Shown here one piece after another: positions 1-6,554 of a DNA stretch of 10,417 bases (the first letter of the stretch is position 1; each line of letters opens with the position of its first letter). The stretch is from NCBI GenBank assembly GCA_007124075.1, contig SLFV01000217.1, forward strand, positions 1 through 10,417. The letters run 5' to 3'. Both the position numbers and the translations under genes were made by a program. The DNA is from Roseimaritima sp. Its GTDB lineage: Bacteria > Planctomycetota > Planctomycetia > Pirellulales > Pirellulaceae. The notes beneath the pieces were generated by a model. The model had not been told where the DNA came from. It did not search any database and was given only the letters and a program-made list of their open reading frames with translations.

Positions 1-332
1 GGAACTAACAAGCCACTAATTGATTCGTAGTTGTGGTGTGCCAGCCCCAATTGTTTCAAGTGATTGCTGCACTGAATCCGGCGTGCTGCCTCCCGGGCTG
101 TTTGGACTGCCGGAAGCAACAGTCCCACCAACACCCCAATGATCGCGATCACGACCAACAATTCGATCAGGGTAAACCCGAGGGCTGGCCGCTGTCGATG
201 CGGGGAAGCTCCCGAAAAAAGTGACCGAAATCCAGTTCCTCCCTCGGCCTTGCATGTCCAGAAATCAGGACGGGAAAGCCCGTGGGACCAGCGGGCGACC
301 GGGGAGATTGTGGCAGGACAGTCCCGCCGCAT
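1..332 (-). CDS. DUF1559-type prepilin-like protein, N-terminal part (runs off the left edge)
   Basis: The frame encodes a type IV prepilin-like N-terminus. A Gly is followed by [20 protein letters not shown], then [27 protein letters not shown] and HHNYE. Prepilin peptidase should cut after the Gly, leaving Phe at +1 and Glu at +5. The AREAARR, CxNxLKQ and HNY blocks that follow are the hallmark of the DUF1559 family, which is greatly expanded in planctomycetes and whose members are thought to form pseudopilin-like surface or secretion structures. The first hydrophobic helix acts as both export signal and anchor. The gene has no stop inside the window, so the C-terminal domain lies to the left. 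Two in-frame ATGs are possible, at 332 (chosen) and 371. Both give an unusually long leader (52 or 65 residues) before the cleavage site, and neither has a good ribosome binding site. There is no in-frame ATG, GTG or TTG nearer to the Gly. The family call is firm, the start is not. Confidence 0.85.
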   Translation of the reverse strand, partial: MRRDCPATISPVARWSHGLSRPDFWTCKAEGGTGFRSLFSGASPHRQRPALGFTLIELLVVIAIIGVLVGLLLPAVQTAREAARRIQCSNHLKQLGLAHHNYESISGLLV

Positions 333-590
333 CGACCGCCGAAGCGAAATACAGGTCAAACAGCCGATCATCGGTTAATGATTGGGGTTAGGCAAACCAA
401 GCATCGGACACGAAACGGATTGACATTCCGGACCCGTCATCTGTCCAGCTCTTGAAGCGAAGTAAACCTTTAGTTTAGCACCCGCTGGCTTCTCGGGCTG
501 CTGCTTTTCTATATTTCCTCCAGTATTTCAACCAGCCTTTGCCCCTGTTCTTGGAGGTTGGATACCGACGTTGATCCAGCGTGGGTGTTG
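333..590. other. Intergenic gap with a hairpin but no gene
   Basis: This 258-base gap lies between two minus-strand genes and shows no coding frame that I can support. It holds a hairpin at 477-502: arms AGCACCCG and CGGGCTGCT, one bulged base, 9-base loop. The T-rich run that follows (503-519) lies on the plus-strand side, so it does not form a standard terminator for the minus-strand operon that ends at 591. A perfect 11-base palindrome, CCGATCATCGG, sits at 364-374, just upstream of the prepilin start. I found no convincing -35/-10 pair for the prepilin gene. Confidence 0.5.
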
Positions 591-1370
591 CTACTTCCGC
601 TCCAGCATCCGCCGAACGCGAGCATTTTCTTTTTCCAAGGCGGCAGGTGGAATCGGTAGGGGTTCAAAATTCGGATCCGCAACGAGCGTTTCTCCTGCGG
701 GAATCGTGCGCATTTTAAGATTCCTAAATGCAACTTCCTGGCCGTGGTCCTGAAGCCACAGTTTGCCCCCACGTCCCGTGAGGTCACCCCCTCGAATTCG
801 CAATAGCTCGACCTCGCGTGCCCATTTGGGGTCCGCATAATCAAACGACAGCACGCGTTTTCCGTTTAGCCAATGCTCAATTACCGTCCCCTTGCACTTG
901 ATCCGCCCGGTGTTCCATTGCCCGTGGGGTTTCGCTGCACGCTCGCTGGGGGCCATGCAGAAAAATAGCGAGGCAGCCGACTGACGCGGATTTTCTCCGT
1001 AGGGGCTATGTTCGTCATCCAGTACCTGATATTCGACCTGCCCCGGTCGATAGTAAACCCCGCTGTTGCAGCCTTTGGAAGCTTTCCATTCGAAGCGTAA
1101 TTCAAAGTCATCGGGAACCAACGCAGCTTCGTAGGTCAGGTTGCCTCCCGAACGAACACGGACCATTGCGCCGTCCTGGATTTCCCAGTTGCCCGCATGT
1201 TTCCAGCCGTCGAAGCTGCGCCCATCGAACAACGGCGCAAATCCGGTTCCTGCGGATACATGGTCACCGTCATCACTGGCTGCGACCAAACCTGCAGCAG
1301 CGAGCAGGCTCCAGGGCATCACGGCAAAGCTGGCGACTGCGAGTCGATAAAGTGACAATTGGGTATGCAT
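591..1370 (-). CDS. DUF1080 family exported protein (3-keto-disaccharide hydrolase-like)
   Basis: A 259-residue exported protein of the DUF1080 (3-keto-disaccharide hydrolase, PF06439) family, a concanavalin-like beta-sandwich. Residues 1-31 look like a signal peptide with a long Ala/Leu/Val core. Family landmarks follow in order: LFDGRSFDGW (47-56), WEIQDGAMV (62-70), FELRFEWK (89-96), NSGVYYR (102-108), EYQVLDDE (113-120), QWN (151-153), HWLNGKRV (166-173) and the closing strand LWLQDHG (204-210). After the fold comes a charged tail (about 227-259) ending in a short helix rich in Glu, Arg and Lys. Characterised relatives cleave 3-keto-glycosides made by prior oxidation of a sugar. The exact substrate here is unknown. 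ATG 1370 lies 3 bases after the stop of the cytochrome gene, so the two are probably co-transcribed and translationally coupled. It is the last gene of the run. Family certain; enzymatic activity is inferred from the family. Confidence 0.9.
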   Translation of the reverse strand: MHTQLSLYRLAVASFAVMPWSLLAAAGLVAASDDGDHVSAGTGFAPLFDGRSFDGWKHAGNWEIQDGAMVRVRSGGNLTYEAALVPDDFELRFEWKASKGCNSGVYYRPGQVEYQVLDDEHSPYGENPRQSAASLFFCMAPSERAAKPHGQWNTGRIKCKGTVIEHWLNGKRVLSFDYADPKWAREVELLRIRGGDLTGRGGKLWLQDHGQEVAFRNLKMRTIPAGETLVADPNFEPLPIPPAALEKENARVRRMLERK

Positions 1371-1373
1371 ATA

Positions 1374-4223
1374 TCACCGGGTGGGATTCTTCGTAGATAC
1401 AGGTGGAACCGTGGGCATTCCGCTTTCTAAAAACACCATCAAGTCAAGAATTTCGGCTTTCGTCAGCACGTTCAGCAATCCGGTTGGCATTGCCGATTGT
1501 TTGGTCTTCTGCTGCAACTCGACATTCGCCTTGCGAATCATGGTTCGTTTGTCCGGGGCTTGTAAATCGGACACAACCTCCAGCGTATCCTTTTGATCGG
1601 CGACGATATGGCCAATGATCACTTGGCCATCGTCCAGCAAAAACTGAATGCGTTGGTAATCCGGGTGGATTTGGCTGGAGGGTTCGATAATTCGACGCAG
1701 CAGATCCTTGCCTTTTAGTTTTTGCACGGAGAGGCTTAAATCGGGGGCCAGGTTGGTGCCGTAGCCTGAGGTCGCGTGACACTGAACGCATTGGGCTTTG
1801 AAGAAAGCTTGCTGTCCTCGCAACAGGCTGGCAGGTTCCGGCATGGGTGGTGCGACATGCGTTCCCCAATTAGCGAAATCGTCCATTTTCCAGTCCCGAA
1901 TTACCAACGGTTGCCGAGCGAGCTCCCGCTGAGCCGCTTTTTTGTCGGAAACCCTTTTTAGATATTGCAACAAATCGACGATCTGTCGCTCGGTCAAAAT
2001 CCCTCCAACGGGCGGCATTTGGTTCTCCTGGTAACCAGCAACCAATAACGCATTGGGGTCGGTAATCGATTCGCGGAGATAGTCCTCGTCGGCAGTGACC
2101 TGCTGCTGCTGTCCGGTACGCGGGTCGATAACCTCGCGTTTAGCCCCGGCAAGACCAAGAAAACTGGGGCCGATGCGACGACTGCCATCCAGGCTGTGGC
2201 AAGCGGAGCAAAGATTTTGGTACAGGGTGCGTCCGGCATTGTCGGCCGAAAATTCGAACGCGTGTGGCGACGCTCTCCACGACTCCTGTGGCGGAGCATG
2301 AACCTGCCCCGGTCGGTCCGACGGAATGCGATTGATCGTGTACCACAGGTCGCCCGCCCACAAGGTCCTGCCCGATTCCGAGGGTAACGACTCCGGCAGG
2401 CGGACGTAAAGCACCTCGTTGACGGTGATGCTGGGAATTTCCAAAAACACCTTGCGTCGATCGTTGGAAACCGTGGCCGATAAAACCTCCGCACGTCGGT
2501 GCCTGACTTTGACACCGCCATAGGTTTGTGTGCTTTGGTAACCCCACTGTGAAACGAAATAGCCGTCGGGGTCCCAGCCCGCCCCCGATTCCAGCGGTTC
2601 GGTAAACTCCAGTTCCAGGCCATTGTCGCGCAGTCGAGCGGCCAGCGGTTCGAATACGGGTTGATGGGTGTAACGGATCTGCATCAAGCCACTGACCCGC
2701 GTGATGAAATCCCAGTCTTTGCCCCGGGCAATGCCACCACCGATCAGACTGCCATCGGAGGTAAAGACGAAGCGATGAAATAGATGCTCGAAGCCTTGCG
2801 AAAACCGGAACGCGGCCCCTTGGCTAACCCCATCGATCTGCTCCAGAAATACTCGCTGCAAACCACCCAAAGCAGCATCGCCGATCAGCACTTGTCCGGC
2901 ATAAGGACCCCAGTTTGTCGGAATCATGATCGGCTGTGTTGGCGATGCCGCGATCTCTCCCTGTGGCAACCACGTCGTCGGGGGGGTAGGTGTGGGGCGG
3001 TCCAGTGGATGCCAGGGAGGCCGACTGCGAAACTGGTAAAATGCGTCTTGTTGGACGCGGATCAGTTTGTTGGCAGCTAACCACTCACCTTGGTTGTCTG
3101 TAACAAGAATCGAATCCTCGGGCCCCAGGCCCATGCCGTCGGGAGTCCGCAACCCACCGGCGACCAATTCGGTTGCACCGGAGTCTAGGTGGACTCGAAA
3201 AACACTTCCGCGCAGTGGCGCTTGATAGTTGTCTTTGCCGCGGCGTGACATCCCCACACTGGCGGAAAAATACAGGTAATCATTAACTACGATCGCACCA
3301 AATAGGTACTCGTGATAATCCAAGGTGCAGGCCCAGTCATGCGACATGCAGCGGTAGGTTTCAAAACGCCCATCGCCGTTTTCGTCGATCAGCTCCGTCG
3401 CTTGGTTTTTTTCTGTAACGAAGATCCTACCACGATCGATCGCCAACCCCATCGGCTCCGACAAGCCTTGAGCTAACTTGCGATAAACAGGAGGTCCCGA
3501 CGGCGATAGGGCATCAAGATCGACGGCAAACAGGTCCCCTTCCCACGTTGTAAACAGCAATTCGGAATCGTCTCGTAGTGCCATCCCGGTGACCCGCATC
3601 GGTGCATGATCCGAACGCAAGTCGCGAATCTTTAGGGCCGGGTGCCGCCGCTTGAGCTTTTGGCCGAATCCCGGCGAACTATCCGGCACCACTGGCTCCT
3701 CCAGTTCCGGTAGCCAGCTTAAATTACCAGTGGTCTGGCCTTCTAGAATCAGCTTGCGAAATTGGAAGGGATGTGCGTAGGTCGTCCCGGAGGGAGGAAC
3801 CAATAATAGCAAGACCGGCAGGCCCGCACGGATTGACAAGGAACCCACGCATACTTTGGTAAACTCGCCCGGCGCCGTCACCGGAACGTCCCAAAACAAG
3901 TCCTGACCATCCAAGGAGAGTTGATACGCTTGGTTCAGCGGTTTCTCGCAAGCGTACTCGACCCAGACCGATACCGTTTCCGGTCGCTCGGCGTAAACGT
4001 ACCAGCCAATATTCGCACCGCGTCCGCGGGTGATTTCTAAAACGTCACCGTTCCACTTGTTAGGCCCTTTGGCAAAGATCGTTTTCGCCGTCAGTTCCAG
4101 CGTGGGCTTGGTTTCATCGGCGAACGCGTTCGGAGGGACCCCTCCCAGCACCGCGAAGGCGAGCAACGACGATAGCCAAAGGAAACGCCGGAGCGAGTGT
4201 CGAAGTGCTATCGTTCTAATCAT
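1374..4223 (-). CDS. Exported multidomain diheme c-type cytochrome with sugar-binding-like and beta-propeller domains
   Basis: A 949-residue exported protein with five parts. (1) Signal peptide 1-35, with an RRFLWLSSLLAFAVLG core. (2) A beta-sandwich at about 38-165 resembling carbohydrate-binding modules (GWYVYAE, LSLDGQ, FWDVP). (3) A beta-propeller at about 185-520 of the glucose/sorbosone dehydrogenase-like type, with blade-like repeats (GMALRDDSELLFTTWEGDL, MGLAIDRGRIFVTE, GMGLGPEDSILVTDN) and a DENGDGRFE loop that may bind calcium. (4) A cytochrome c domain with heme site CSACH (672-676) and likely axial Met736 in QMPP, resembling the cytochrome domain fused to some oxidase subunits II. 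(5) A C-terminal heme module with CVQCH (812-816) and Met912, matching the planctomycete heme-binding family TIGR02603. Probable role: periplasmic oxidation of a sugar, with electrons passed to respiratory cytochromes. ATG 4223 is chosen because it overlaps the upstream stop as ATGATTAG. A GTG three codons upstream (4232) is possible. The substrate and the propeller's cofactor are unknown. Confidence 0.88.
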   Translation of the reverse strand: MIRTIALRHSLRRFLWLSSLLAFAVLGGVPPNAFADETKPTLELTAKTIFAKGPNKWNGDVLEITRGRGANIGWYVYAERPETVSVWVEYACEKPLNQAYQLSLDGQDLFWDVPVTAPGEFTKVCVGSLSIRAGLPVLLLLVPPSGTTYAHPFQFRKLILEGQTTGNLSWLPELEEPVVPDSSPGFGQKLKRRHPALKIRDLRSDHAPMRVTGMALRDDSELLFTTWEGDLFAVDLDALSPSGPPVYRKLAQGLSEPMGLAIDRGRIFVTEKNQATELIDENGDGRFETYRCMSHDWACTLDYHEYLFGAIVVNDYLYFSASVGMSRRGKDNYQAPLRGSVFRVHLDSGATELVAGGLRTPDGMGLGPEDSILVTDNQGEWLAANKLIRVQQDAFYQFRSRPPWHPLDRPTPTPPTTWLPQGEIAASPTQPIMIPTNWGPYAGQVLIGDAALGGLQRVFLEQIDGVSQGAAFRFSQGFEHLFHRFVFTSDGSLIGGGIARGKDWDFITRVSGLMQIRYTHQPVFEPLAARLRDNGLELEFTEPLESGAGWDPDGYFVSQWGYQSTQTYGGVKVRHRRAEVLSATVSNDRRKVFLEIPSITVNEVLYVRLPESLPSESGRTLWAGDLWYTINRIPSDRPGQVHAPPQESWRASPHAFEFSADNAGRTLYQNLCSACHSLDGSRRIGPSFLGLAGAKREVIDPRTGQQQQVTADEDYLRESITDPNALLVAGYQENQMPPVGGILTERQIVDLLQYLKRVSDKKAAQRELARQPLVIRDWKMDDFANWGTHVAPPMPEPASLLRGQQAFFKAQCVQCHATSGYGTNLAPDLSLSVQKLKGKDLLRRIIEPSSQIHPDYQRIQFLLDDGQVIIGHIVADQKDTLEVVSDLQAPDKRTMIRKANVELQQKTKQSAMPTGLLNVLTKAEILDLMVFLESGMPTVPPVSTKNPTR

Positions 4224-4965
4224 GGGGCTCACTGCGAAGTGTCAGGCGATACCACTGGTCAGTTTTCATCTGGTCGCAAATCTGGTCGTTCAGGGAAAGC
4301 GTCCACCGATCGCTTGTGGCAGGGGGCGGGATCAAATGCTGCGTGCTGCCCAGCCCCTGGGCCCGCAGTTCTCGGAACACTGGGGCAGGCTCCCGAGGGC
4401 TTCCCAGCCCAAACCCCGCGACCCGCTCGTGCAGGTTTACCGTCACCGCATCGTTTGAAAGTTCCCAACGCAGTTCGAATCCCCCCTCGCGCTGAGTGCT
4501 GCCGAGGTAGCGAATCCGTAGTTTCATTTCTTTCTCGGAACTGCGCAGTCGCCAAGTTGCATCGGTTTGGTCTTCGAACAGAGTGACGCCCTGTGATTTG
4601 ACACGAAACAAACCCGTTTTCGGATCTGCAGGTTGCAGCCCCTCGCGGTCACTAGTGGACCGCCACGCTTTGTAGAGTTTACCGTGTTCCAGGTCGTATC
4701 CCAACCAAGTCGTTTGGTCGTAACGAATCGAAATCGAACGTGGCAGGTGATCCAAGCTGAAGCGGTTGATGATTTGACGCTCAAATGGCAAGCCAACCGA
4801 CTGCGGTTCACCTAGCAGTCCTGGTGCGTAAAGAACCAGCACGCTCGCCACCGTCAGGATCGGGAGCGCAAGCCCACGGAACGACTCGGGGCTCCCGACT
4901 TGCCGAAGGCTTGACGAGGTCTTCAAAGGGGCAAACCCACTTCTTAACAAGCTGTTGGGACTCAT
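4216..4965 (-). CDS. Exported or membrane-anchored protein of unknown function
   Basis: I do not recognise a named family with confidence. The 249-residue product has a basic N-terminus, a hydrophobic stretch at about 31-51 (GLALPILTVASVLVLYAPGLL) and then a soluble domain, so it is a signal-anchored or secreted protein. The soluble part is rich in alternating hydrophobic and charged stretches typical of beta-sheet. It contains SISIRYDQTTWLGYDLEHGKLYKAWR-like sequence at about 77-102, which recalls the segment preceding the cytochrome part in large planctomycete heme proteins (from memory, not searched). It may therefore be a separated module of such a protein. Its last codons overlap the ATG of the cytochrome gene by 8 bases (ATGATTAG), implying coupled translation and a shared complex or pathway. 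ATG 4965 lies 26 bases after the upstream stop. A GTG at 5007 would add 14 residues and overlap the upstream gene, but gives a worse N-terminus. Confidence 0.8.
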   Translation of the reverse strand: MSPNSLLRSGFAPLKTSSSLRQVGSPESFRGLALPILTVASVLVLYAPGLLGEPQSVGLPFERQIINRFSLDHLPRSISIRYDQTTWLGYDLEHGKLYKAWRSTSDREGLQPADPKTGLFRVKSQGVTLFEDQTDATWRLRSSEKEMKLRIRYLGSTQREGGFELRWELSNDAVTVNLHERVAGFGLGSPREPAPVFRELRAQGLGSTQHLIPPPATSDRWTLSLNDQICDQMKTDQWYRLTLRSEPHD

Positions 4966-4991
4966 CCGAAAATCCGTTGCCGAATTAATGC

Positions 4992-6383
4992 CTAGCCATT
5001 CCACCACCAGCGCTCATTCTCTTGATCGGCAGCAGCCTTCACCCAAGAATCGCTCAACGACGGTTCAATCACCTGATTGGTCAGAACCTCGAAGGTATTG
5101 ACGCTGACGCCACCGGAGGCCGTCACCACCCAGCCCTTGTTCCCCTTGACAAAACTGCAGGCCGGTTCGATCGCCGTGGGTACCCCGTAAGTGCCCAGTT
5201 GCAGGAGCTCCTCCGATCCCATCAAGACCGCCAGGTCGCAATTCGCCAGACGCTGCAAGTCCTCTTGAACGATCAAGGTCGCGATCAGGCTGAGGTCCAT
5301 CACGTTGCGGAGGTCGCCAAAGATCGACATCTTTGCCATCAAGTTCTCGTACTCCGCAGTCATCTTCAACGCCCATTGCTCGGCCAATTTCTCCGAACGC
5401 CCGGTACGTTCCACGGTTCCGTCGGCTTTCAGCACGTCGGTTTCGGTGAGGGTCTTGACTCCCTGTCCCGAAATCTGCCAAGCCATCCGGTCTTCGGTCC
5501 GTTGGACCGCGTCGTAATTGGTCGTCATCCACCAACGCGGATTACTGTTGGACGCTTGCAATGAATTTTTCGCCAATTGCAGGTAGCTTGGTAATCCCTT
5601 GAGGGGTGATTCGATCAGTTGCATCGCGATGCGTTTCATTTCAAAATCGGCAGCGACCAAGACGCGTGCCATCCGCGTGTCTTTGGCAATTCCATGTAAG
5701 ATGACTTGCTGCGGTCCAAACGCTTCACGCATTTGGGGCTCCAAAAAAGCTGGGTTTTGCTGAGGCCGCAACTGGATCCGGCGCAGCATCGCTGTCAAAC
5801 GTTGACGACCTTCGGCGGTCGGTTCGATCGAACAAGCAACTCCACCGGTGGGTCTGGCGGTTTCCACTGATTGCAGAGCGACCATGAGGTCTTCCAGCAA
5901 TAATGAGGGGCGTCCAGACTGAACGCCCACGACCGATGCATCGTTACGAACCTTCCATGGTTCAGCAGGTCCGGCCAGCACGATATCCCCACGCTCTGGG
6001 TAGACGAAGACATATTCCACTCGCTGCAATCCAGCCAAGTAAGTCATCTCATCGGGAAGCGGTTTTCCGTGCCGTTTTACCTGGCGGATCGCGTCCTGCA
6101 ACCTACGGAGGGAAACCATCCGCAGTTCCGCAGGGTCCGCCAAGTCCCCCGCGGGTTCGGCGACTTCGGCACGCAGTTGGTTCAACCACTCCGCACGATC
6201 ACCAACGGTCGCGGCCCGCAGTAAGCCCTCAGCATCGACCAGCACCCCTCCGACTTGAGGTTGCCGAAAGCCGCCGCGGAAGCCAGCATGAGAAACCAGC
6301 CCGCAGCCAAAAATGGCCAGTACAAAAATTGAAGCACAGCGACGCTGAAGCGCAAACCCAGACCGAGCGGCTGACGTTTTCAT
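4992..6383 (-). CDS. DUF1598-type exported planctomycete protein
   Basis: A 463-residue protein with a signal peptide at 1-33 (hydrophobic core ASIFVLAIFGCGLV, cut near SHA|GF) followed by a Gly/Arg-rich stretch GFRGGFRQPQVGG. The middle carries the segment QVILHGIAKDTRMARVLVAA followed by DFEMKRIAM (226-254). I associate this with DUF1598, a family known essentially from planctomycetes and with no established function. The region at 84-150 (EYVFVYPERGDIVLAGPAEPW) and the ends of the domain also read as compact alpha/beta. No enzyme motif is visible. The tail is unusual: NERWWWNG. It is the first gene of the four-gene minus-strand run, and the next start lies 26 bases after its stop. ATG 6383 is chosen because GGAG sits 6 bases upstream. 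A GTG at 6395 would add four residues. Family assignment is from memory and moderately sure; function unknown. Confidence 0.85.
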   Translation of the reverse strand: MKTSAARSGFALQRRCASIFVLAIFGCGLVSHAGFRGGFRQPQVGGVLVDAEGLLRAATVGDRAEWLNQLRAEVAEPAGDLADPAELRMVSLRRLQDAIRQVKRHGKPLPDEMTYLAGLQRVEYVFVYPERGDIVLAGPAEPWKVRNDASVVGVQSGRPSLLLEDLMVALQSVETARPTGGVACSIEPTAEGRQRLTAMLRRIQLRPQQNPAFLEPQMREAFGPQQVILHGIAKDTRMARVLVAADFEMKRIAMQLIESPLKGLPSYLQLAKNSLQASNSNPRWWMTTNYDAVQRTEDRMAWQISGQGVKTLTETDVLKADGTVERTGRSEKLAEQWALKMTAEYENLMAKMSIFGDLRNVMDLSLIATLIVQEDLQRLANCDLAVLMGSEELLQLGTYGVPTAIEPACSFVKGNKGWVVTASGGVSVNTFEVLTNQVIEPSLSDSWVKAAADQENERWWWNG

Positions 6384-6389
6384 GAAGAA

Positions 6390-6393
6390 CTCC
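6390..6393 (-). promoter_or_regulatory. Ribosome binding site that sets the start of the DUF1598 gene
   Basis: On the minus strand GGAG lies 6 bases before ATG 6383. This spacing favours ATG over the GTG at 6395, which would place the motif inside the reading frame. Clear Shine-Dalgarno motifs are uncommon elsewhere in this window. Confidence 0.6.
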
Positions 6394-6440
6394 ACGAGAC
6401 AAAGGTGCTGCCGAAAAGTTTTGTTGAAAAAATTGGCTCC

Positions 6441-6469
6441 CGAAGCGGAGCTACAAAATCCATGCTTCG
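6441..6469. repeat. Inverted repeat in the divergent intergenic region
   Basis: CGAAGC (6441-6446) and GCTTCG (6464-6469) are perfect 6-base complements separated by 17 bases. The first arm also sits in the loop of a second small hairpin, GCTCC/GGAGC (6436-6450), so the two structures compete. The repeat lies in the predicted 5' leader of the minus-strand operon and upstream of the divergent regulator. It could be an operator or an mRNA structure, but arms this short can arise by chance. Confidence 0.3.
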
Positions 6470-6494
6470 CAGCACAGCTATCCGACCTTTGGTT

Positions 6495-6523
6495 AGAATA
6501 ATCGGGCGCTGTCTATTTTTCAA
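6495..6523 (-). promoter_or_regulatory. Candidate sigma-70-type promoter of the four-gene operon
   Basis: Read on the minus strand, TTGAAA (6523-6518) is followed by a 17-base spacer and TATTCT (6500-6495). That is 5 of 6 and 4 of 6 matches to the housekeeping -35 and -10 consensus, at ideal spacing. Transcription would begin near 6488 and leave a 5' leader of about 105 bases before ATG 6383. No sigma-54 -24/-12 pair (GG-N10-GC) was found here on either strand. Prediction by eye only. Confidence 0.35.
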
Positions 6524-6554
6524 CTAATTCCCGAACTGGAATCACAGTCAATCC

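Noticed and set aside
16..255. Minus-strand open frame of 79 codons at the left edge
   Set aside because: It is out of frame with the prepilin sequence and has no recognisable motif. The overlapping frame encodes the clear prepilin helix and DUF1559 blocks.
1994..2623. Long minus-strand open frame (209 codons) inside the cytochrome gene
   Set aside because: It is Arg/Ser/Thr rich with no motif and lies fully inside the cytochrome frame, whose heme sites and domains are unmistakable.
5022..5564. Plus-strand open frame of 180 codons opposite the DUF1598 gene
   Set aside because: Its composition (many His, Arg and Gln) is typical of an antisense shadow. It has no motif or start signal.
6431..6450. 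Possible sigma-54 promoter TTGGCTCCCGAAGC on the plus strand
   Set aside because: The GG and GC are only 8 bases apart, and sigma-54 elements need 10.
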